Positions 1 through 10,789 of a DNA stretch of 64,000 bases are shown here, in pieces. Position 1 is the stretch's first letter. The number at the start of each line of letters is the position of its first letter. Source of the DNA: Triticum aestivum (Eukaryota > Streptophyta > Magnoliopsida > Poales > Poaceae); assembly GCF_018294505.1 (NCBI RefSeq), contig NC_057798.1, positions 369,932,199-369,996,198 on the forward strand. Reading direction: 5' to 3'. The position numbers and the translations under genes are program-made. A model generated the notes under the pieces. The model was not told the DNA's origin and ran no database searches. It worked only from the letters and a program-made list of their open reading frames with translations.

Positions 1-360
1 TCCTTTCTTTCTCTTCTCTAGGACCAAAACCCGTTCACCCGTGTGGTGTGGGTGGTTGTAGTTCTAGGAAAACATGATCAAATGCTTGTGAACTCTATGT
101 AACATAACACATCAGATAAATACATGTCAGTAGGATCCTCTCCTACTGTCCTTGACTGTTCAAAAAAAGGGAATTTGCACGGGATTAATTGAACCCTCAA
201 CGTCATGGTTCAACTAATAAAAATCTTCGTTGAATATGTGGGACTCAATATAGGCATTCAAGTCCTGCTATTGACTATTGACCGGAGAGGAGTCTCGGTC
301 ATGTCTGCGTGTTCTTGAACCCGTAGGGTCACAAACTTAATGTTCGATAGCGCTAGGGTA
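1..360 (+). mobile_element. Copia-like LTR, left fragment (oldest host layer)
   Basis: From about 220 to 350 this stretch is colinear with the Angela-like LTR at 51195-51315: a phrase about tatgtgggactcaatatagg, then the run through ctcggtcatgtct and gaacccgtagggtc. It stops at a gggta target duplication and resumes at 54269 in the same order and orientation, so it is the target into which the large retrotransposon inserted. Its true left end is not visible; bases 1-200 show no recognisable feature. Confidence 0.6.
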
Positions 361-1258
361 TGATGTCTACTACACAACTTGTTCTTGTAGACTCGTATTG
401 GGCCTCCAAGTGCAGAGTTTTGTAGGACAGTGGCAAATTTCCATCAAGTGGATGACCTAAGGTTTATCAATCTGTGGGAGGCATAGGATGAAGATGGTCT
501 CTCTCAAACAACCCTGCAACCAAATAATAAAAAGTCTCTTGTGTCCCCAACACATCAAATACAATGGTAATTTGTATAGGTGCCCTAGTTCGGTGAGGAG
601 ATGGTGATACAAGCGTAGTAATGATAGTAGATATTGATTTTTGTAATAGGAACAATAAAAATAGCAAGGTAGCAATTGATAAAAACAGAGCACAAATGGT
701 ATAGCAATGCTTGAAAATGAGGCCTAGGGTCCGTACTTTCGCTAGTTCAATCTCTCAACAATGCTAATATAATTGGATCATATAACCATCCCTCAACGTG
801 CGATGAACAATCACTCCAAAGTTCCTATCTAGCGGACAACATAAGAAGAAATTCTTTGTAGGGTACGAAACCACCTCAAAGCTACTCTTTCCAATCAATC
901 TATCCTAGAGTTCATACTTAAATAACACCAAGCTATTATTTCCGATCGATCTAACCAAGAGTTCGTACTAAAATAACACCATATGATACACATCAACCAA
1001 CTCTAATGTCACCTAGATACTCCAATATCACACTACAAAAAAAGACACATCCGTGACATTTTGGGCCGAACAAAAAAAATTATGTCATACTTATGACACT
1101 TCTACGATGATAATTGTGACAAAAAGAGAGATAGGAAGGATACTCGGTACTGCATGATAGCAACACAACCCAGATTTCACCAATCAAGCCACAAATGAAA
1201 CAATAGAGCATGGCTTGGAGTCATCAGAGCCCTCATTTGCCATCAGCCCCCAGGAGAA

Positions 1259-1280
1259 GTGAGAGAGAGAGAGAGAGAGG
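1259..1280. repeat. GA microsatellite
   Basis: A pure GA dinucleotide run in the 261-bp segment between the outer and inner CACTA termini. Confidence 0.9.
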
Positions 1281-1291
1281 CTAACAAGACA

Positions 1292-1440
1292 CACTACAAA
1301 AAAAGACACATCCGTGAAATTTTGGGCCGAACGAAATTTTTTCTATCATGCTTATGACACTTCTATGATGATAATTATGACAAAACCTGGTATCATCATA
1401 GATGTGGTGGGCTCCTACTTCTATGACAAAAAATCATGAC
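1292..1440 (+). repeat. Second, inner CACTA 5' terminus
   Basis: At 1292 the sequence starts again with CACTACAAAAAAAGACACAT in the same orientation as the outer end at 1031. It follows the same subterminal sequence, including the phrase tcttatgacacttctayg, for about 90 bases. No second matching right end was found, so this is either a terminal duplication or the remnant of a nested element. Confidence 0.85.
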
Positions 1441-1769
1441 AGAAAATGGGCTTTTCGTCCTGGGCGGGCCGGAGACGCAGCTGCATGACATTCTTTGGGC
1501 CGTCCATGACAGAAAAAACCGTGGTAGAAGCGAGGGCGAGGAAAATTTCGTCGAGTTCCCGGTTACTGTGGGAGGTCGGGGGTTGAGCGATGCGCGTTTC
1601 TCTCGTACACGTACGCGCGTGTGTGCGAGGCGTTGGCTCTAACTGAACCCGAGCGAGGCATTGGGCTCTAACTGAACCCGAGCAATTGCACTGCAGCCTA
1701 CGCATTACTGAACCCGAGCAATCGAGCGATTCCTTCGCTACTGCTGCTAACTGAAGCCGATCGATGCTA

Positions 1770-2200
1770 CCTCTGGATGAACAGTGAGCGTTGCAGGGGG
1801 GTTTGGATGAATAGTGAGCGTTGTAGGGGGGGTTGGATGAACAGTGAGCGGTGGGGTGGATGAACAGGACCCCGTGGTGTTGCCTCTGGATGAACAGGAC
1901 CCCGATCGATCGACCCGGTTGGGGCTGGATGAACAGGACCCCTGTGGAGGGATGGATGAATAGGACGACCCCGTGGAGGGCTGGATGAACAGTAGATGGT
2001 GGAGGGGTGGATGAATAGTAGCCCATGGAGGGGTGGTTGAACAGGAGCCCGTGGAGAGGGGTGGTTGAACAGTAGCCAGTGGAGTACAGCGCGGTGGAGG
2101 CTGGATGAACAGGAGCCCGTGGAGGCTAGAGGAGGTCGACAGTGGATGAACAGTAGCCCGTGGAGGCTGGAGGAGGTTGACGGTGGAGATGAACAGTATC
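1770..2200. repeat. 5' subterminal GATGAACAG repeat array
   Basis: The motif gatgaacag or gatgaatag followed by ggacccc or tagcccgtgg recurs more than fifteen times at irregular 20-45 bp spacing. Clustered short motifs near the ends are typical of CACTA elements, where they bind the accessory TNPA-type protein. Long open frames on either strand here are by-products of the repeat and not genes. Confidence 0.75.
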
Positions 2201-2740
2201 CCGTGGAGTCCCGTTTTGCGGTATGCCACACCCCTCTCGATGAACAGGACCACCGTTTCGACCGTAGCGCTCCAACACAAGTCCGTTCCATCCGTTTTGC
2301 GGTACGCCACACCCCTCCCGATCAACAGGACCCCGTTTTGACCGTAGGAGGTCCGTTTCCTCCGTTTTGCGGCACGCCAGACCCCTCCCGATGAACAAGA
2401 TCCCGTTTCGAACGTGGCCGGTCGAACACAAGGCCGTTTCCTCCATTGTGTGGTACGCCAGGCCTCGTTTCCATCGCCTATTCCGTCCAAGCCGGTTGGC
2501 TCCCACGCGTTCCATTGCCTCCCGATGAACACGACGCATTCCGTTGCCTCTCGATGAACACGACACATTCTGTTGCCTCCCCATGAACACACGACGCAGT
2601 TTCTCCATTTTGACCCAGCCATGTACACGAGCCCTGGACGTACGTATGCGCGAGTAGGCGTTCGAGACCCCGCCCGTATGTACGTACATGGCCGTATTTT
2701 CTTTCTCGCACTCTGGCTGTTGTACGCACGTGTACATGCT

Positions 2741-2806
2741 ACGTGCGTGCCTCTACTACGACACGTGCGCGCCTCTACTACAACACGTGCGCGCCTCTAC
2801 ATCGAC
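2741..2806. repeat. 22-bp tandem repeat, three copies
   Basis: Units of the form acgtgcgcgcctctactacaac start at 2741, 2763 and 2785. The segment is CpG-rich and lies in the CACTA 5' region. Confidence 0.8.
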
Positions 2807-2859
2807 TGGTATGTACATACATGTTCGCGACCAGAATGACAATGCTATGTATGCTTCGA

Positions 2860-5560
2860 CCAGGTGGGTCCCGACTGTCAGGCACTTCCTTGCGCGCGAA
2901 GATGTAGCTGGTGGGTCCCAGCAGTCAGGGGGAAACATTTTTTCACAAAATATAGTGGCCCGTCCGGTGGGTCCCTGCTGTCAGGTGGAGGAATAATTAT
3001 TTTGCGCGTAATAAAGAGGCACTTCCTTGCTGCGGCCGTGGACCCAGCTGTCAGCCTCTCCATGTTCGATGGAAGCCGTTCCTTGACCATGTTGACCATG
3101 CCGTGCCGAGAGCACCAAGGTGGTGGACGACGACGAGGCCTAGGAAGGGGACGACGCGGAGCCAGGGAAGACGCGGCAGTGGATGCCCACACGTAGAGGA
3201 GTATGAGGGTTCATTGGTTCCCAGCGGTGTGAGGCTGTCGTCGCCACAGAATAACAGGGGTGTGGGTGAGTAGAGGGATGGCCTGGCTAGCGGTGGGAGT
3301 AGTAGGGGGCGGTGAGGCCTCCGCCGCATAGCATCCCGCCACGGTGGGTCCAAGCTGTCAGCGGCGGTAATGTTTTTTTCGTGAAATACAGAGGCCCTTT
3401 CGGTGGGTCCTAGATGTCAGGTGGAGGAATCATTATTTTGCACGTAATAAGGAGGCATTTCCTTGCATGCGGCCGTGGACCCAGCTATCAGCCTCTCCAC
3501 ATACAGTCCACTTCAGATGCATGTCGGTCGTTGACCATGTTGACCAGGCCACGTCGAGAGCACCAGGACGGTGGACGACGGCGAGGCCTAGGAAGGGAAC
3601 GACACAGAGGCAGGGAAGACTCGGCAGTTATTTCCCACGCGGAGGGGGGTAGGACTGTACGAGGGTTTACTAGTTCGTCTGCCGTCGCTGGAGAATAACA
3701 GCAGGTGTGGGTGAGTAGAGGGATGGCTAGGCCAGCGATGGGAGTACGATGGGGCGGTGAGGCCTGCGTGGCAGCAGAGCCGACCGTGGGGAGGAGGGAG
3801 CAGGCAGTCCTGCTGGCGCTCGTTTGAGCGGCTGGAGCAGGAAGAGCAGATATTAAAGAAGCACGACGGCTGTTGGATGGAAATCCAACTGTCACTGCTT
3901 GTGCGTCAACCTTTTTTTAGGAAAGCCTCAAATCTGTGGAAAATAGCATACAACCCATCTGCCATTATTTCTAATAATTTACAACCCATATGCTAATTCT
4001 TAAGGTTTTTTTTTGGAGCCCATATTCTTTTTGTTAGCATTACAGCCCATATTGTGGCCACGGTTAAAAAATTATACAAAATTTTGCATATTTCGATGCG
4101 GTCCAAACTGTTTTTAATCCCGAAATTTTGAGTCACATTCAAAATGATTTTAAAAATAAATGTATATCAATATAAAATCCAACAGATTGTCCACGCATAA
4201 AAATAAATGCAATTTAAAATCTCGAAATGAAAAATAGAAATTTGAAACTAACTGTCGGTTTGATGTGTTTTAAAAATGTACAACCCATTTCTCATTACTG
4301 ATAGGCCATTTTCTCGGCCAGCCGAATGAAGCGCTCCTCGTCTTGAAAGATTTGCAGCCCAACAGGCCTGACAAAGTGACTTACTTGGCAAATCACAAAA
4401 AACTTGGCTGTGGCCATGGACCCAGCTGTGACCGTGGACCCAGCTGTCAGCCTCTCCACGTACAGTACTCTTCCGATGGAAGTCGGTCGTTGACCACATT
4501 GATCACGCTGCACCGAGAGCACCAAGGCGGTGGACGACGGCGAGGCCTAGGAAGGGGACGACGCGGAGCCGGGAAAGACGCGGCAGTGGATGCCCACACG
4601 AAGAGGAGTACGAGGGTTCACTGCTTCGGCTGTGGCATGAGGCTGCCATCGCCGCAGAATAACAGGGGGTGTGGGTGAGTAGAGGGATGCCCTGGGCTAG
4701 CGGTGGGAGTAGTAGGGGGCGGTGAGGCCTCTGCAGCATCACAGCCGGCCATGAGAGGCAGGAGCACGCGGCACGACCGACGCTGCTTTGGGCCGCTGGA
4801 GCAAGAGGACCAGAGGTTGAAGAAGCACTATGGCCGTTGGATGGACATCGTACGGTCACTGGAGCTAGAATCGATCATATTGACTAAGTTGACAAAGCAC
4901 TCCATCCCCGTCAACTTAGTAGGCCCACAAGTCAGCCACCCACTATGATGGGTCCCAGCTAGCAGGAGTGTATTCATTTTTTTGTGTGTAATAAGGAAGC
5001 ACTTCCTTGCGTGCAATAAATATAGCTGGTGGGACCGACCTGTCGGCGGGGGGAACGTTTTTTTGTGAAATACAGAAGCCCTTCCCACGTACAGTCTATG
5101 TACAGTGCGTAATAAGGAGGAACTTTCCTTGCGTGCGACCATGGACCTCGTGGGTCCCAGCCGTCAGGATATCCACATACAGTCCTCTTCCGATGACTCT
5201 AGTATGTGGACCACGCCATGCCGAGCACACCGAGGCGGTGGACGATGGCGAGGCCCTGGACTGGAACGACCCGGAGATGGGGAAGACGCGGTAGTGGAGT
5301 CGCAAACGGATAGGAGTGGGAAACTTGACTGGTTCGGGTGCAGGGTGGGCCTACACTTGGCAGAGAATAACAGGAGGTGCGGAGTGGAGGGATGGCCTGG
5401 CCGTCGGCGGGGTAGCATTTCGCTGAGGAGCGCAAAACAACGCCGCTAGACATCGAAGGCTGGAGCAGGTGGTCCCGACAACACTGGGGGAAGAAGACGA
5501 GAGATTGAAGAAGAATGACGGCTGTGGGATGTAAATCCAACACCTTCTTAGGCTTCGACC
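2860..5560. repeat. Four diverged direct repeats of a GC-rich segment
   Basis: A unit of roughly 300-400 bp occurs four times. It runs from ggtgggtccyagctgtcag, through a block around ttgaccatgttgacc and ggtggacgacgrcgaggcc, to gcggtgaggcct. Anchors of the central block are at about 3053, 3490, 4448 and 5168. Similar GC-rich repeats flank the coding region in large grass CACTA elements. The copies have many indels and no shared intact reading frame. The AT-rich interval 3900-4330 between the second and third copies holds nothing recognisable. Confidence 0.75.
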
Positions 5561-5639
5561 TACTAGCCCACATGTCAGCCAGTCCATTTGTTTTTTTAGT
5601 CCATTTGGTGGGCTGGGTGAAACAATGATGTAGCATCTA

Positions 5640-6300
5640 TGCAGCCCGTTTATATATATGGTAGAATTTAAATCCCATTTGCATTTTTCTCGAAATCCGC
5701 GGACTTGCTGGGCTGGGTGAAAATATCATGTTGGGCTAGACGAAGAAATGTTATAAAAACATAAACACATGATTGCACGTCTATTACTGCATTGGTCAAT
5801 AAAATCTTTGCAAGCTTATGTGCGCAATCATAGGAGTTAACTTACCAAGTTATATATAAACAATTATTATTATTATTTTGTAAGAACTTTCAACTTATGA
5901 AATAAAATATCATTTAAATTTGATGAGTTAATAGTACGTGGGGTATTATTATTATTTAGGCTAGACGTGGGACAGTTGAGTTGGTTCTAGGGAAAAGTAC
6001 TGGGAGAAAACTCAGTTTACATCGAAAAAGAAAGTGGGAGAAAATTCAGAGACCTGTTGGGTCCACTTGAGGAGGGGAATATGTTGGTAGGAAGGAGATT
6101 CAAAGCACGGCAGCCGAGTGAACTAGTTTTTTTAACGGACAAGTGAACTAGTTACATACATAAGCAAATAGCCACTAAAAAAAGCAATCAAGTTAATGGG
6201 TTCTTAAAAGAAATATTTCGGACAAAATAGATAATTACGACACATAGGCTAATGCATGAAATAGTCAGATGATAAAGGTGCTTATAAATAGATAAAGTAC
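5640..6300. other. AT-rich interval without recognised features
   Basis: AT-rich sequence with short TTA/ATT runs near 5865-5880 and 5946-5957. No ORF of note, terminal repeats or RNA gene was seen. Confidence 0.5.
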
Positions 6301-6305
6301 AACAT

Positions 6306-7009
6306 CTAGACCTTCCTGGCACGCTTTATCATGACGATGCGGCTGTCCATGTACTCGTCGGTTATGGGAAGCAGACACGCCCTCATGTCCAAGATCTGCA
6401 TGTACATGTCATAGCATGCGTATGCGTCCTTGGCCGCGTAGGTTATGTAAGCTAGATTTAGAGGTACCTACCACGTGTTCAGGTCCTTGGTATCGTTGTC
6501 TTTTTCATGTTGGCATATCAGGGGTCGATGATGGTCTCGGCGAGGTCAACCACGGAGACCTTCTCCTTCCCGTTGCTGATGATCTTGTATTGCTTTTGGA
6601 TGTCGACAAGCTTGTTGCACCAGATGGCCGAATCGTCGCGTTCTTCCTTCTCTCCACCGTAGCGAAGGTGCAGTCGGCGCTGCCGATGAAACGGGCAAAT
6701 GCTCCAGAACCTCTGATGGCCCTACAGAAGTGGTAGACGAGAACCTCGTCCCGCACACATACTAGGGCGACGGCGATCCACTGGTCCCTGTCAGGAGACG
6801 AATGGATGGGCACAAGGTCTAGTCCTGCAACCTTGTGCTTTCTCGTCTTGTAGGTACTGCTTGAACTCGGCAAGGCAGAGCTTCACCGAGTCCGGATCGT
6901 TGGTGTACATCACATTCAACTTGGTGCAGCCATAGGACTGAACGGCGAACTCAAAGAGGAACTCCTTGCTGAAGTACATATCTAGTAGGCTCACCCCTCG
7001 GATTGCCAT
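6306..7009 (-). pseudogene. RNase D/WRN-type 3'-5' exonuclease-fold protein, broken
   Basis: Three frames on the minus strand together give one recognisable protein. It starts at MAIRGVSLLDMYFSKEF (ATG at 7009), passes through NVMYTNDPDSVKLCLAEF, then VAGLDL, then VLVYHFCRA, then VDIQKQYKIISNGKE and VSVVDLAETIIDP, and ends in YAAKDAYACYDMYMQIL with a TAG at 6306-6308. The order matches grass proteins of the DEDD exonuclease fold. The YxxxD-like segment of ExoIII is present. The ExoI glutamate expected after GLDL is missing (GLDLVP). There are at least two frameshifts and one internal TGA (after IIDP), so the copy cannot make the full protein. It probably arrived as a captured gene fragment inside the CACTA interval, but it could be an old resident gene of the element. 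Confidence 0.72.
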
Positions 7010-7486
7010 TGGAGTCTCTTCAAGTGAACAAGTGTGTAGGCGGTGGCAGCCGTTCATTTTTCAGCTCTTCGGGAACTGGATTCAACAGTAAACTGAGTGT
7101 GTACATGCGACGACAGTTACTACCCCTCCCTCATCCGCTGCATGCCCGGCGGAAGATGCACCCTCGGCGCATTCAAACGCCTCCATTAAGAAACCTACTC
7201 CGGCCACACGTTGGTTCATGAGCGGGTCTGTATTGGTACTATAATAACAGGAGTTTGTGGTCACTTTACTTAAATTTAATTAGCTTTAATAGAAATTTAT
7301 ACTTAAAACAAGCAATGCATTGGCTCGTTCTATCAGTGCCACAGGATCAACATGCACACCAATTAGAATTATTATTCTCAGGATGCACATGATCAGCACA
7401 TTTGTCGCACTTTCACAAAGATAATACTACCGAGTTTGAACTATTTGTTATGGTTGTTGTCCTCTGCATCATCATGCCGTGTTTCC

Positions 7487-7745
7487 CAGCTTGCAAGATT
7501 CAGAACCAACAAATAAGATCCAAATAATAAGTACAACAAATATGCCTACACATCTCATTGATTCCCAGCTTGCAAGATTCAGAACCAACAAATAAGATCC
7601 AAATAATAAGTACAACAAAGATGCCTACACATCTCATTGATTCGCAGCTTTCAAGATTCAGAACCAACAAATAAGATTCAAATAATAAGTACAACAAAGA
7701 TGCCTACACATCTCATTGATTCCCAGCTTGCAAGATTCAGAACCA
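7487..7745. repeat. 79-bp tandem repeat, about 3.3 copies
   Basis: Units beginning cagcttgcaagattcagaac start at 7487, 7566, 7645 and 7724, a constant 79-bp period with very few substitutions, so the expansion is recent. Units are contiguous, without spacers. Confidence 0.95.
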
Positions 7746-7750
7746 ACCCA

Positions 7751-7971
7751 TTAGAGCCTTTTGATAAAGTGAATATCGGGATTAAATCCATCTTGGCTAG
7801 CCATGTCATACAATCGAAGAACTTGGCGAATGCTCTTGACCGTCACATCATCTGTAGTTGAGTATTCCTGTTTGCACAGCACAAACAAGAAGAGCATGAT
7901 TTCACTTTAATAGTGGCCTCCTTGAACTCAACCTGCAGCTCCACTAGGATGAGGTCAGCCTCCAGCTCCAT
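7751..7971 (-). pseudogene. Two exon-like pieces of an unrecognised gene
   Basis: On the minus strand an ATG at 7971 opens a short frame reading MELEADLILVELQVEFKEA. A candidate acceptor (tgcaaacag) then precedes a 39-codon exon at 7867-7751. This exon contains DDVTVKSIRQVLRLYDMA and ends in TAA. The acidic, helical composition looks coding, but I do not recognise the family, and the link between the pieces is a guess. Confidence 0.25.
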
Positions 7972-7999
7972 GATTCAATTCATGCGCCTTTTTTTGAAG

Positions 8000-8990
8000 T
8001 TCACCTGAAATGAAGCAAAGATTGCATCATTCAGCTAGCAAGAAGTACTTGCTCTCGCGAGGTGGCAGTTTCTTCTTTAGTAGTTGCACTAAAATTGAGG
8101 AACATTAAAGTTGGCTGTCCGGCTCATGTAAGGTGCAACTATAATTTTCTTATCCTTTTGTACAGTTCCACCAAAATAAAGTGCCATTGTGGTGACAGTG
8201 ACGGCTCATCTTGCAAAGGCTAATAAAATGTTGCACGAGATTACCAGCAGAACTTGACGGAGATTTTGGAAACTCCAATCACCATTTTGTGCAGTTCCAC
8301 CAAAATTGAGAGATGTTGCCCACGTGACATTTTAGTTGAACCGTAAAAGACACTCATTCCAAAAAAACGTGTTTTGTGCAGTTCACCGAAAGGTCACAAT
8401 AGCAACAAGGTGAAATGGATATCCCTATCTGCACAATAAGATAGAAAGTAAACAGTTGCTGGTCAATAAGAATATACGAAACATATACAAAATGAAAAGA
8501 AGCATCTTAATTATGTTCATGGCAATCACGCAAGGATAGTAGAAATTTTAAAACGTCAGCAATGCTTCATGTTATCAGAAGCATTACAATCAATAATGAG
8601 ATTCCTCAAATATGGGATTACGTTAATGGTCGCATTGCTTGTTTACCAAACACAGTAAATCAACAGCAGCTAAAGAGTTGGTTTAAGGGCATGGGACCGT
8701 GGGGACACCAGGACACTCAGTAGCGTAAAGGAGCAACTTACTTATCATACTGGGGAAAACAACAGGAGTGACATTTGTAACACGGTTTAATTGCATATTA
8801 TCACTAGAGGCATTAGATATACAATAACACTGGTTAGACATGTGCCTAAGGTAACAGTGTGATCGCTTCATTTTACATGCGCTCTTACATTAACAACAGT
8901 AAAAGGTTGGTATAAGGACATGCGACAGTGGACGCATCAGCACAATGTACCTACAAGGAGGCATAAAGTGGTGATGCCGAGTTTGTTCAT
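8000..8990. other. No recognised gene
   Basis: Low-complexity intergenic-like sequence with a loosely repeated phrase around gcagttccaccaaaattgag (near 8160, 8290 and 8380). Only short, unsupported ORFs were seen. Confidence 0.4.
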
Positions 8991-8991
8991 G

Positions 8992-9290
8992 CTATGTGAG
9001 GGCAGCAAACCTAATCCTGGAGACCTTCTACTATGTGAGGGCAGCAAATCTAATCCTGGAGACCTTTTATTATGTGAGGGCAGCAAATCTAATCCTAGAG
9101 ACCTTTTACTATGTGAGGGCAGCAAATCTAATCCTGAGACCTTTTACTATGTGAGGGAAGCAATTCTAATCCTGAAGACCTTTTACTATGTGAGGGCAGC
9201 AAATCTAATCCTGAGACCTTTTACAATGTGAGGGCAGCAATTCTAATCTTGGAGACCTTTTACTATGTGAGGGCAGCAAATCTAATCCTT
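8992..9290. repeat. 39-bp minisatellite, eight copies
   Basis: Units of the type ctatgtgagggcagcaaatc start at 8992, 9031, 9070, 9109, 9147, 9186, 9224 and 9263. The period is 39 bp with three 38-bp steps. Because 39 is a multiple of three, the first four units stay open as a 13-residue repeat (LCEGSKSNPGDLL) before the frame slips. No promoter or homology supports translation. Confidence 0.93.
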
Positions 9291-9671
9291 GACATACTCT
9301 GTTGACTTGTCCACTAGCCGCCACTTTCTATCCTTTTTTCAACCAATAATAGATCTGTTCCTTATCCAGTTTGTACTGTGTTTTCCCATTATTTCCCTTT
9401 TCAACCAAGAGACTGGTTGAGTATCCGGTCTCTACTACTTTCACCATATTATTTCCTCTTTGAATCAAATCCTAGATTCATGCTACAACTTTCCCCCTTT
9501 CTTTGTTGTTTGAACAAAGCCCTAGATTCGAATGCATGAAGTAGCTTTACCTCTAATAATACTAAAAATTTAGGTTGCTTTGCAAGAGCTGATGGGAGTA
9601 GAAAAAGATGCACATGCAGACACGTGGGGAGTTGGGGCAGTAGAGCAAGGCCGCTTTCAAAGAACTTATAC

Positions 9672-10030
9672 CTGAGGGTCGCCGGGATGTCGGCGGCGAC
9701 AGGTCGGCTCTGTGGACAATACGGCATGGAGGAAGAAGGGTCGGAGGACCTCTCGAGCCGGCGCTGTGTCGGAGAGAACGGCACGGGCAAAGGATCAGGC
9801 CCCTCCAGCAGCTGCGGGTTTCCTCCCTCGGCGGTGATGACCGCGTGAATGATGCACCTTTTAGTCCTCTACACACACCGGCCGAAGGGATCCGGCCGGA
9901 TCTGTGACCAGCGGTGAGCAGAGAGAAAATGTCGCTTCGCTATCTTGTTTATATCTGGAGAGGATGAGAGAATGAAGAGAGCAACCCTAGTAAAGCAAGC
10001 GCTCAGGCCCCTCCGTACATATATAGTGGA
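9672..10030 (-). other. Promoter plus first-exon-like segment
   Basis: On the minus strand a TATA-like element (tatatat near 10017-10025) precedes a GC-rich frame containing EGPDPLPVPFSPTQRRLE and PVAADIPATL. The frame ends at a good donor (CAG|GTATAAG, last exon base 9672). No in-frame ATG was found upstream of this frame. It may be the 5' end of a decayed gene running left through 7.7-9.6 kb, but this is weak evidence. Confidence 0.25.
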
Positions 10031-10620
10031 GTGATTATCTTTTTCTCTCCACAACAAGCGTTTCAATTTGTGTACGTGGCATTAAAGAAAAGAAACTCTC
10101 TATTTAAGGTGACTACTGTACGACTCCTACTTACTACTAGTAGTACTAGTATTGTTCACTTGTGCTCCCCGCCCCTCCATTCATTGAACAACCCCACGGG
10201 TGAATAAACATACAATAAGTACTGTATTTATATAGAACTAACAAGCTCGAACTATTTTCGCGTAGTTAAAAGTTGAGGGCGGGGCTTTTCCCAGGCAGTA
10301 CGCGCGGCAGTTTTCGGGTAGGCAGTTTGACAGAGAGGCGAGGAGGGTGAGCGAGTGGCGGATTCTCAAACATACTACTAGAAAGGTTGGGTTGTGCGAT
10401 TTTATGGCGCGTTACTGCTGGAAAGACTTGTGATATGACCACTCACTATAGTCATGAATTACTGGCGCTCCGACCGGGGTGATGCCCCCCTTCCATTCCA
10501 CGCTCTAATCTGGTGCATGACACATCGACCCGGATGCTGGCAATCCCACATGTCGGAGTAGTAAGAAGGAGCAAAGAATGATGCGGTATATACTAGTACT
10601 ACTACTACTCAGGTCGGAGG

Positions 10621-10714
10621 AGTGCGAACCACGGCAGCCCAGTGAACCAGAAGTGCAAACCACGGCAGTCCAGTGAACCAGCAGTGCGAACCACGATAGC
10701 CCAGTGAACCAGCA
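10621..10714. repeat. 31-bp tandem repeat, three copies
   Basis: Units beginning agtgcraaccacggcag start at 10621, 10652 and 10683. Confidence 0.88.
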
Positions 10715-10789
10715 GTAGAAAACAATGTGGTGATATGGCCATGAAAAACAATGTGCTACGGTCCACACTGTAGCATGTACAGTAACACT

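Noticed and set aside
1747..2628. Long minus-strand open frame (293 codons)
   Set aside because: It lies in the GATGAACAG subterminal array. Overlapping frames of similar length exist in other phases, and the composition is repeat-driven.
8920..9231. Open frame through the 39-bp repeat as a repeat-protein gene
   Set aside because: The frame holds only while units are exactly 39 bp and breaks at the first 38-bp step. No promoter or homology supports it.
8992..9290. Possible CRISPR-like array (39-bp units)
   Set aside because: Units are contiguous with no unique spacers, in a plant genome; it is a minisatellite. The same applies to the 79-, 61- and 31-bp arrays.
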